Positions 6,820 to 13,208 of a stretch of DNA of 17,511 bases are shown in pieces. A program made the translations under genes and the position numbers. The notes below the pieces were generated by a model that saw nothing but the letters and a program-made list of their open reading frames with translations, was not told the DNA's origin and ran no database searches. The stretch is taken from NCBI GenBank assembly GCA_011053245.1, contig DRGS01000125.1, forward strand, positions 1 through 17,511. The letters run 5' to 3'. Numbering within the stretch: position 1 is the first letter of the stretch; every line of letters begins with the position of its first letter. This DNA is from Phycisphaerales bacterium (GTDB lineage Bacteria > Planctomycetota > Phycisphaerae > Sedimentisphaerales > Anaerohalosphaeraceae).

Positions 6820-8094
6820 TTAGATGCCGGTTTTCCCATTCTGGTTGGTAATAAAGTGATCCGGCACAAAGAACCTGGAGCAAAGCAGCAGAACTTCTTT
6901 GCCCACCTGCTCGATCACCGCTTCGTTATCGATATTCTCAGTGACCCGGTTGATAAATCCTGCTATAAGATCCATCTCCGCCTCTTTCATGCCTCGAGTT
7001 GTAATGGACGGAGTACCCAAACGAAGACCGCTCGGATTAGCTGGCCCGGCCGGATCGCCAGGTATCGTATTATAATTCGTAACTATTTTTGCACGGTCAA
7101 GTGCCTTTGCAAGTTTTTTGCCGCCAATACCCTTACTGCGAAGATCGATCAGTATCAAGTGATTGTCCGTGCCGCCCGATACGAGGTTAAAGCCATACTC
7201 AAGCAGCTTCTCCGCAAGCCTCTTGGCGTTTTTTACCACCTGCTTTGCGTACTCAATGAATTCGGGTGTATCGGCTTCTGCGAGTGCAACCGCAATAGAA
7301 GTTAGCGTGTGCATGTGAGGCCCGCCCTGCAATCCGGGAAATACCGCTTTGTCAACTTTGGCGGCATGTTCCTGCTTGCATAACAGCATCCCGCCTCGCG
7401 GACCGCGAAGTGTCTTATGCGTTGTTGTCGAGACAATATCGGCATAGGGTACCGGACTCTTGTGGATATTTGCTACCACGAGACCGGAGATGTGAGCGAT
7501 ATCGCTTAAATGGTAGGCTCCAACCGACTTGGCTATCTGACCGAACTTCTCAAAATCGATCTCTCGAGGATAAGCGGTTGCACCGGAGATGATCATTTTG
7601 GGTTTATGCTTTTTTGCTAACGCTTCTATTTTGTTGAAATTAAATCTGCCCGTATCAACGTCGACTTCGTATTGAACGGAGTTATAGACTTTGCTTGTAA
7701 AGCTAACTTTCCAGCCGTGCGTAAGATGCCCGCCATACGGCAAAGAAAGCCCCATTATCGTATCGCCCGGTTCGAGCAATGCCGAATAGGCTGCAACATT
7801 GGCAACAGAGCCTGAATATGGTTGAACATTAGCGTGGTCGGCCTTAAAAAGTTTCTTCGCCCGCTCGATCGCTATCGACTCTATAAGATCCGTTACCTGC
7901 TGGCCCTCATAATAACGCTTGCCGGGATACCCTTCGGCATACTTGTTGGTCAGGCAGCTTCCTGTTGCCTGCATAACCGCCTTGGAAACGTAATTCTCAG
8001 AAGGTATCATCCGCAGGGATCCGCTCTGGCGGGCTTTTTCCTGAGTCAACAGCTCATATATTTGCGGGTCATATTTTTCAAGTGCCGAAAGCAT
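6820..8094 (-). CDS. glyA: Serine hydroxymethyltransferase
   Basis: This PLP enzyme converts serine and tetrahydrofolate into glycine and 5,10-methylene-tetrahydrofolate, the main entry of one-carbon units. The 424-residue length is typical of bacterial enzymes. Visible signatures include IPSENY (30-35), NKYAEGYPGKRYYEG (50-64), YSGSVAN (93-99), SDIAHISGL (197-205) and the PLP-lysine site STTTHKTLRGPRGG, with K227 as the Schiff-base lysine. The C-terminal SGLRLGTPSITTRG motif is also present. The ATG at 8094 has GGGAG about 9 nt upstream. A promoter candidate lies at 8130-8158. It is the first gene of a two-gene unit with the downstream Gfo/Idh/MocA-like gene. Confidence 0.98.
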   Translation of the reverse strand: MLSALEKYDPQIYELLTQEKARQSGSLRMIPSENYVSKAVMQATGSCLTNKYAEGYPGKRYYEGQQVTDLIESIAIERAKKLFKADHANVQPYSGSVANVAAYSALLEPGDTIMGLSLPYGGHLTHGWKVSFTSKVYNSVQYEVDVDTGRFNFNKIEALAKKHKPKMIISGATAYPREIDFEKFGQIAKSVGAYHLSDIAHISGLVVANIHKSPVPYADIVSTTTHKTLRGPRGGMLLCKQEHAAKVDKAVFPGLQGGPHMHTLTSIAVALAEADTPEFIEYAKQVVKNAKRLAEKLLEYGFNLVSGGTDNHLILIDLRSKGIGGKKLAKALDRAKIVTNYNTIPGDPAGPANPSGLRLGTPSITTRGMKEAEMDLIAGFINRVTENIDNEAVIEQVGKEVLLLCSRFFVPDHFITNQNGKTGI

Positions 8095-8129
8095 ATTTTT
8101 TTTCTCCCAAAAAATTCCAATAACGGATT

Positions 8130-8158
8130 TTTATATCACAAACGGACCGCTAACACAA
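8130..8158 (-). promoter_or_regulatory. Candidate glyA promoter
   Basis: On the minus strand TTGTGT (8158-8153) and TATAAA (8135-8130) are 17 nt apart. The start of transcription would fall near 8123, giving a leader of about 29 nt before the glyA ATG. The -10 is good (5 of 6) and the -35 is moderate (3 of 6). Confidence 0.45.
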
Positions 8159-8267
8159 GCCGGATATGGGGCACTACTTGAAAAAAACGACTTTTTTGCA
8201 TAACTCATTGTATGTAAAGAAGTTAGGGCCTCTGGTAATACGATATTTCTCTTTTTGGTATTATATG

Positions 8268-8297
8268 TTGACAAACCCATGTCATTTCTTGTATTAT
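8268..8297 (+). promoter_or_regulatory. Candidate sigma70-type promoter of the TPR gene
   Basis: A perfect TTGACA -35 box (8268-8273) is followed after 18 nt by TATTAT (8292-8297), which runs on into TATACT. This is the best sigma70-type match seen in the window. It would start transcription near 8304 and leave a leader of about 110 nt before the TPR gene. The same RNA could continue into rpsT, since no poly-T terminator separates them. Confidence 0.65.
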
Positions 8298-8415
8298 ACT
8301 GCGTTCTAAACTGTTTGTTAGAGAATAGATACGACACATTTTGGGGTTGAAAAACCTGCGTGATCTTATGAAATATTGGTTTTTTGTAACAAAAACAGGG
8401 AGCAAAGTACTGTAA

Positions 8416-9810
8416 ATGCCGAATTCTAACAAAGATTCTGCCTTGGAAAAAGCGGTTGCGTTCTTTGAGCGAGCCGAAGAAGTGGCCGCCACGGAAAACT
8501 TCGACTACGCCATTGATATGTACTTAAGGGGCTTGCGCCTCGCACCCAATGCTGTTGAAGAAGGGCACATCCCCCTGCGAAAACTGGCACTGCTTCGCCA
8601 GGTTCGCGGCGGCAAGAAGCCTTCTGTGATGAACAAATTCAAACGACATGGCAAGGAACCCCTCGATGAGATGCTCAGTGCGGCAGCACTCCTGGCGAGG
8701 GATCCGGACCATCTGCCATACGCCGAAGCAATGCTAACCTCCTGTGTAGAAGGGGATTACAAGCGATCCGCCGAGTGGATAGCACAACTGATCTTTGAAG
8801 CAAACCTGCACAGAAAAAAACCTTCCTTGGCAGCCTATATCCTTCTCAAGGAGTCCTATGCCGCGATCGAACTCTATGAAAAAGCGATTGCCGCTTGCGA
8901 TTGTGCGTGTAAACTCAAACCCTCGGACGGCGCACTCCATGACGAATTGCGTGACCTTTCCGCTCGCCTTGCCGTTCAGAGGGGTAAATATGATCAGGGG
9001 GGGGATTTCAGGAACTCGATCAAAGATAGAAAATCACAGGAAATACTGCATTCACAAGATAGCTTGATAAAGAGCGAAGACTATCGAAAAAAAGCTGTCG
9101 AAACTGCGAGAAAAGAAGTTGAAAAGAAACCCGACGCTCCAGCCTGTATCATAACATTAGCAGATGCCCTTTATGATCTCGACACCAAAGAATCTTATCA
9201 GGAAGCCTTGACCGTTTTGCAGGACGCTCACGAAAAGTCAAAGGACTTTACATTCAAACGCCATCATGGAGAGTTGACAATAAAAAGATTAAAACGCAAG
9301 ATCCGTTCCGCCAAGGCAGCTCTTGATGCGAAACCGGATAACGGAGAATTAAGACAAAAACTCCACAAGGAACTCGATACATTCGGCGAGCTTGAACTTA
9401 ACCACTATCGGCTCTGCGTGGAAAATTATCCCACCGATGGCAGAATGAAGTACGAATACGGCGTCAGGCTTACGGTCAATAAGGAATTTGACAAGGCGAT
9501 TCCCTTATTCCAGGACGCCCAGAAGGATCCGCGACTGAAGATCGCCGCGATGGATAAGACCGGTTTGTGTTTTTTCTTCAAGGGCTGGCTCGACGATGCT
9601 GTCGATATATTCACAAAGGCGATCGGCCAATGCCCGGTCAAGGACGGTACCCTCGGCAAGGAGTTGCGTTATAACCTTGCCAGGACCCACGAAGAAAAGG
9701 GAGAATATGACAAAGCGCTTGAGATATACCGAAAGCTTGCCCAGCTTGATTTCAATTACAAGGATGTTCGCAAACGTGTAGATAATCTCAGGGACGATAG
9801 TAAGGAATAG
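8416..9810 (+). CDS. Cytoplasmic TPR-repeat protein
   Basis: This 464-residue protein is made almost wholly of helices. TPR-like units are visible at about 13-46 (FDYAIDMYLRGLRLAP), 145-175 (YEKAIAACDCACKLKP), 343-375 (FDKAIPLFQDAQKDP), 380-410 (WLDDAVDIFTKAIGQCP) and 420-445 (YDKALEIYRKLAQLD). The central part (about 190-320) is highly charged and lysine-rich, with weaker repeats. There is no signal peptide or membrane helix, so it should act in the cytoplasm as a protein-binding scaffold. The ATG at 8416 has GGGAG about 13 nt upstream, rather far. A good promoter lies at 8268-8297. The next gene, rpsT, follows after 70 nt, so a link with ribosome biology is possible but only inferred. I do not recognise a named family. 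Confidence 0.85.
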   Translation: MPNSNKDSALEKAVAFFERAEEVAATENFDYAIDMYLRGLRLAPNAVEEGHIPLRKLALLRQVRGGKKPSVMNKFKRHGKEPLDEMLSAAALLARDPDHLPYAEAMLTSCVEGDYKRSAEWIAQLIFEANLHRKKPSLAAYILLKESYAAIELYEKAIAACDCACKLKPSDGALHDELRDLSARLAVQRGKYDQGGDFRNSIKDRKSQEILHSQDSLIKSEDYRKKAVETARKEVEKKPDAPACIITLADALYDLDTKESYQEALTVLQDAHEKSKDFTFKRHHGELTIKRLKRKIRSAKAALDAKPDNGELRQKLHKELDTFGELELNHYRLCVENYPTDGRMKYEYGVRLTVNKEFDKAIPLFQDAQKDPRLKIAAMDKTGLCFFFKGWLDDAVDIFTKAIGQCPVKDGTLGKELRYNLARTHEEKGEYDKALEIYRKLAQLDFNYKDVRKRVDNLRDDSKE

Positions 9811-9812
9811 TA

Positions 9813-9828
9813 CCTGTCGCGAGACAGG
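9813..9828 (+). other. Perfect hairpin with GNRA tetraloop between TPR gene and rpsT
   Basis: CCTGTC-GCGA-GACAGG forms a 6-bp perfect stem closed by a GCGA (GNRA) tetraloop. It lies 2 nt after the TPR stop codon and 52 nt before the rpsT start. It is not followed by a T run, so it is not a typical intrinsic terminator. It could be an RNA-processing or stability element, or part of an S20 leader structure. Confidence 0.5.
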
Positions 9829-9880
9829 GTTGAATGAATTTGAAAGTTATTAACTAATTAGAAGATTTTAGGAGCTTAAA

Positions 9881-10156
9881 GTGGCACATTCGTTATCAGC
9901 GAAAAAAAGAGTAAGACAGAACGCAAAAAGAAATACTATTAACCGCGCTCGCAAAAGCATGGTCAAGACGCAGATCAAGAGCTTTGACGCAGCCATATTA
10001 GATGGTGACGTCGCAAAGGCCACCGAGCAGCACAGGCTGCTTGTGAAGAAACTTGATAAGGTTGCCTCAACCAGCACCCTTCACAAGAACACCGCTGCGA
10101 GGATGAAATCCCGCATGGCAAAAAAACTCAACGGTCTTAAGGCAAAAAAAGCCTGA
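9881..10156 (+). CDS. rpsT: 30S ribosomal protein S20
   Basis: S20 binds 16S rRNA near the base of the small subunit and acts early in its assembly. The 91-residue, strongly basic, all-helical protein has the family opening MAHSLSAKKRVRQNAKR and the later NTINRARKS and LHKNTAARMKSR signatures. The start codon is GTG at 9881, with AGGAG six nt upstream. A non-ATG start is of note because E. coli rpsT also uses a weak start codon (TTG) in its autogenous control. The gene lies 70 nt after the TPR gene and 145 nt before rnr. Confidence 0.98.
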   Translation: MAHSLSAKKRVRQNAKRNTINRARKSMVKTQIKSFDAAILDGDVAKATEQHRLLVKKLDKVASTSTLHKNTAARMKSRMAKKLNGLKAKKA

Positions 10157-10301
10157 CCATTTGCAGATATAATAATTTGCGGAATATAGAGCGTCTGGTC
10201 GATATGATATTGAACCGTCAAAGTATGCGCTATGAAGTGCCTCTGGTCTTCGGCGTGTTTCAAGGCGATTTGGCAGGATATCGAACAGGCGTTTTTACTT
10301 T

Positions 10302-12506
10302 ATGAACTACGACCAGCAAATACTGAAATTTATGGCCCGGCGGGACTACAGCCCCGTCAAGTTCTCGGAAATGGCCACATCATTAGGTGTCGCCGACAGA
10401 GATATTGCCGATTTCAAGAATTCTTTCGAGACACTTCGCAAAAACGGCCGCGTCATAAGCGGCGCAAGAGGTATCGTCTCACTTCCGTCAATGCCCAAAC
10501 GCGTAACGGGAACATTTCGTGAAAACCAGAAGGGTTTTGGTTTCATCACACCACAAGAGCCAAACGCCGACGGCGACCTTTTTGTAAGTCCAGACGATAA
10601 AGCCTCGGCTATGACAGGCGACACAGTCGTCGCAAGAGTAGTAAAAAAAGGCGTCCGTTCCGGCGAGATGCGGTATAACGGCGAGATCGTCGAGATTTTA
10701 GAGCGGGGCCGCAAAAGCGTCGTCGGAACACTCCGCAAACCAGCCGCCGAATGGATAGTCGTTCCCGACGGTAAGGACACCATCGCTCCGATCGCTGTTG
10801 ACGATGTTACCGCCAAAGGCGCAAAGGTAAATGACAAGGTAAAAGTCGACATCATCTCATATCCCGAACGGGACAAACGTGCCCGAGGCGTCATTACGGA
10901 GGTCTTCGGAAAAGCCGGCCAATACGAAGCGGAGATCGGATCGATAATCGCACAATACGATCTGCCCGGCCAATTCGTCGAAGAATGTTTCGCCCAAGCC
11001 AGAAACGCCGCCGACAGCTTTACTCACGCCTCGGATACCTCCCGCGACGACATCACCGGCGATGTAATTATCACGATAGACCCCGATGACGCAAAAGATT
11101 TCGACGATGCCATAAGCCTTCGCAAGAATCCGGACGGCAACTGGGTTCTCGGAATTCACATTGCCGATGTCAGCACCTTTATTGAAATGGATTCGCCATT
11201 AGACAAAGAAGCCAAAACACGCGGCAACAGCACCTATCTGCCCGGCAAAGTTATCCCTATGCTGCCGGAAATTCTCAGCAACGGTATATGCAGCCTTCAG
11301 CCCAACCAGAAACGTTTCGCAAAAAGCGTTTACATTACATACGACGAAAATGGCAACGTTCTTGGCCGCGAATTCGCCAACAGCCTGATGGAATCATCGG
11401 CCCGTCTCAGCTATAAACAAGCCGATGACATATTGCATGGCAAAGCCGCCGATTTCCCCGGCGATGTCGTTGCGCTTCTAAAGGATATGGAGACGCTGGC
11501 CCGCGTCGTTGAAAAACGCCGCATCAAAAACGGGATGCTGCATCTGGACCTGCCCGAAACCGAACTGATCTATGACGAAAACGGTCAGGTCGTTGACGCA
11601 GAACCCGCCGACGACTGTTACCCGCATACGATAATCGAGATGTTCATGGTCGAAGCAAACGAAGCGGTCGCCGCCCTTATCGACAGATTTAATGTCCCGT
11701 TCATACGCCGCGTTCACCCGGAACCGGACTCGATAAAGACAAGGAACCTCGCCAGATTCGCAAAGATTTGCGGCTTGAAAGTGCCCCGTCATCTCGACCG
11801 CGCCGCTATGCAGGATCTGCTCGCGTCCGTCAAGGGAACGAGCAAATCTTACGCGATCAACATGCACATCCTTCGCAGTCTCCAACGCGCCGAATACGCA
11901 CCGCTGCACATCGGCCACTTCGCCCTCGCCTCGAAATACTATTGCCACTTTACCAGCCCGATACGCCGGTACGCCGACCTGATGATCCATCGTCTCCTTC
12001 AGTGCTATCTCGAAGGAAGGCTCAACATGATCGGCTTGGAGGAAATACTGCCCGAAACCGAACTTGTCGAGATCGGCAACCAGATAACACTAACCGAAGA
12101 ACGCTCCACCAATGCCGAACGTGACCTCAAAACCGTACTTATCCTTCAGATGCTCAGCAAGCGGATCGGCTCGACCCTCGATTGCGTCGTTTCGGGCCTC
12201 ACCAACTTCGGCGTTTTTGTCCAGTGCAGAAAATTCGGCGTCGAGGGCATGATCGAACTTGCCAATCTCGGCCTCGATACATGGAAATACGACCAGCACC
12301 ACCAAGCCATTATCGGTGCCCACTCCGGCAAAAGCGTCCATCTCGGCCAGGATATGCCCGTAAAAATAGTCGCCGTAAACGTCCCCGGCAGGCAGCTTGA
12401 CGTCGTACCGGTCGAATTACTCGTAGCAACAAGAAAGAAAGTAAAGGGCTTTTCCATCCGAAGAAATACACAGAGAAAAAGGAACCATCGCAAAAAACGC
12501 CGCTGA
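10302..12506 (+). CDS. rnr: Ribonuclease R (3'-5' exoribonuclease)
   Basis: RNase R degrades structured RNA from the 3' end. The 734-residue protein shows an N-terminal winged-helix domain (about 1-65), cold-shock domains (from about 67, KGFGFITP), the RNB catalytic domain (about 255-575), an S1 domain (about 622-700, VVSGLTNFGVFV) and a very basic tail (RRNTQRKRNHRKKRR). The metal-binding Asp set is in TIDPDDAKDFDDA: D260, D266, D268 and D269. HFTSPIRRYADL at 549-560 is the second hallmark. The first ATG is kept because the winged-helix start MNYDQQILKFMARRDYSP fits the family, and there is an in-frame stop 69 nt upstream with no other start codon between. No Shine-Dalgarno is visible before it; an ATG at 10332 is the only near alternative. 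Confidence 0.96.
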   Translation: MNYDQQILKFMARRDYSPVKFSEMATSLGVADRDIADFKNSFETLRKNGRVISGARGIVSLPSMPKRVTGTFRENQKGFGFITPQEPNADGDLFVSPDDKASAMTGDTVVARVVKKGVRSGEMRYNGEIVEILERGRKSVVGTLRKPAAEWIVVPDGKDTIAPIAVDDVTAKGAKVNDKVKVDIISYPERDKRARGVITEVFGKAGQYEAEIGSIIAQYDLPGQFVEECFAQARNAADSFTHASDTSRDDITGDVIITIDPDDAKDFDDAISLRKNPDGNWVLGIHIADVSTFIEMDSPLDKEAKTRGNSTYLPGKVIPMLPEILSNGICSLQPNQKRFAKSVYITYDENGNVLGREFANSLMESSARLSYKQADDILHGKAADFPGDVVALLKDMETLARVVEKRRIKNGMLHLDLPETELIYDENGQVVDAEPADDCYPHTIIEMFMVEANEAVAALIDRFNVPFIRRVHPEPDSIKTRNLARFAKICGLKVPRHLDRAAMQDLLASVKGTSKSYAINMHILRSLQRAEYAPLHIGHFALASKYYCHFTSPIRRYADLMIHRLLQCYLEGRLNMIGLEEILPETELVEIGNQITLTEERSTNAERDLKTVLILQMLSKRIGSTLDCVVSGLTNFGVFVQCRKFGVEGMIELANLGLDTWKYDQHHQAIIGAHSGKSVHLGQDMPVKIVAVNVPGRQLDVVPVELLVATRKKVKGFSIRRNTQRKRNHRKKRR

Positions 12507-12527
12507 CAGGCCCTATGGGAAGGCTTC

Positions 12528-12556
12528 TTGACTTTATACCGCGATTTTGCGATACT
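12528..12556 (+). promoter_or_regulatory. Candidate sigma70-type promoter of efp
   Basis: TTGACT (12528-12533) and GATACT (12551-12556) are spaced by exactly 17 nt in the short gap between rnr and efp. Transcription would begin near 12563, about 33 nt before the efp ATG. The -35 matches at 5 of 6 and the -10 at 4 of 6. Confidence 0.55.
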
Positions 12557-12595
12557 GTCCGGCGATAGAAACTAATATTAGCATAGGAGCAAGTT

Positions 12596-13156
12596 ATGAG
12601 AGCATCGGAAATGAAAAAGGGCATGACCGTCAATATCGACGGCAAGCTTTGCATGGTCGTCAGCTACCAGCACGTCAAACTCGGTAAAGGCGGCGCAGTC
12701 TATCAAACCAAATTCAAAACCGTCGCCGACGGTTCGATCCTCGACAAACGCCTCCGCGCCGAGGAAAATGTCGAAGAAGCATATCTCGACAAGAGAAACT
12801 ACGAATACCTTTACTCGACACCGAACGAACACGTCCTCATGGACCTGGAAACTTTCGACCAGATCAGTCTCGACGACAATGCCTTTGGCGACGGGCCGAA
12901 ATATCTAAAGCCAAACATCCAGTTACAGGTAAGCATGTACGAAGGAAAACCCGTCATCGTGGAACTGCCCAACACTGTCGACCTCCTGATTACCGACACC
13001 GCCCCGGAGATCAAAGGCGCAACGGCTACGAACCAGTATAAGCCGGCTACCATGGAAACCGGCCTTATCGTTTCCGTCCCGCCGTTCATTAAAACCGGCG
13101 AGATGCTTCGGATCGACACACGGACCGGCGAGTATGTAACGCGGGTAAAGGATTAG
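12596..13156 (+). CDS. efp: Elongation factor P
   Basis: EF-P enters the ribosomal E site and rescues ribosomes stalled on proline runs. The 186-residue protein has the usual three beta-barrel domains, with DTRTGEYVTRV at the C-terminus as the family signature. The tip loop that reaches the peptidyl-transferase centre reads HVKLGKGGAVYQTK. K31 is at the position of the modified lysine (E. coli K34), and L29 takes the place of the usual proline two residues before it. No EF-P-modifying enzyme is in this window. The ATG has AGGAG six nt upstream. A promoter candidate precedes it and a terminator-like hairpin follows 15 nt after its stop. Confidence 0.97.
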   Translation: MRASEMKKGMTVNIDGKLCMVVSYQHVKLGKGGAVYQTKFKTVADGSILDKRLRAEENVEEAYLDKRNYEYLYSTPNEHVLMDLETFDQISLDDNAFGDGPKYLKPNIQLQVSMYEGKPVIVELPNTVDLLITDTAPEIKGATATNQYKPATMETGLIVSVPPFIKTGEMLRIDTRTGEYVTRVKD

Positions 13157-13171
13157 ACATTTTTGGTAACC

Positions 13172-13194
13172 GCTGCTCCGATAGCAGCTTTTTT
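13172..13194 (+). terminator. Intrinsic terminator-like hairpin between efp and secA
   Basis: GCTGCT (13172-13177), a CCGAT loop and AGCAGC (13183-13188) form a 6-bp stem followed directly by six T residues (13189-13194). The form is that of a short rho-independent terminator for efp. It ends only 14 nt before the preferred secA ATG, leaving no space for a separate secA promoter downstream. It may therefore act as a partial terminator or attenuator, or control access to the secA start. Confidence 0.65.
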
Positions 13195-13208
13195 CGGGAC
13201 TCGTGACT

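Larger units (their letters stand above)
8095..8415. other. Divergent intergenic region between glyA and the TPR gene
   Basis: This 321-nt AT-rich stretch has no convincing gene. It holds the promoter candidates for glyA (minus) and the TPR gene (plus), listed separately. The direct repeat GTATTATA occurs at 8258-8265 and 8291-8298, flanking the plus-strand -35 element. The plus-strand leader contains a small GGTT-GAAA-AACC hairpin near 8345-8356. I saw no riboswitch fold or terminator. Confidence 0.6.

Noticed and set aside
8131..8337. 68-codon minus-strand frame in the divergent intergenic region
   Set aside because: It has no ribosome site or recognisable motif and overlaps both promoter candidates. 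It is taken as chance.
9820..9830. GAGACAGGG similar to the adapter end at 11-21
   Set aside because: Only about nine bases agree and the rest differs. The hairpin context explains it better than a second adapter.
10131..10156. AGGC-A7-GCCT hairpin at the end of rpsT
   Set aside because: The stem is only 4 bp, lies inside the coding sequence and has no T run. It is likely chance from the Lys-rich C-terminus.
10168..10173. TATAAT box upstream of rnr
   Set aside because: There is a perfect -10 hexamer, but no -35 at 16-19 nt and no extended -10 TG. It is not listed as a promoter.
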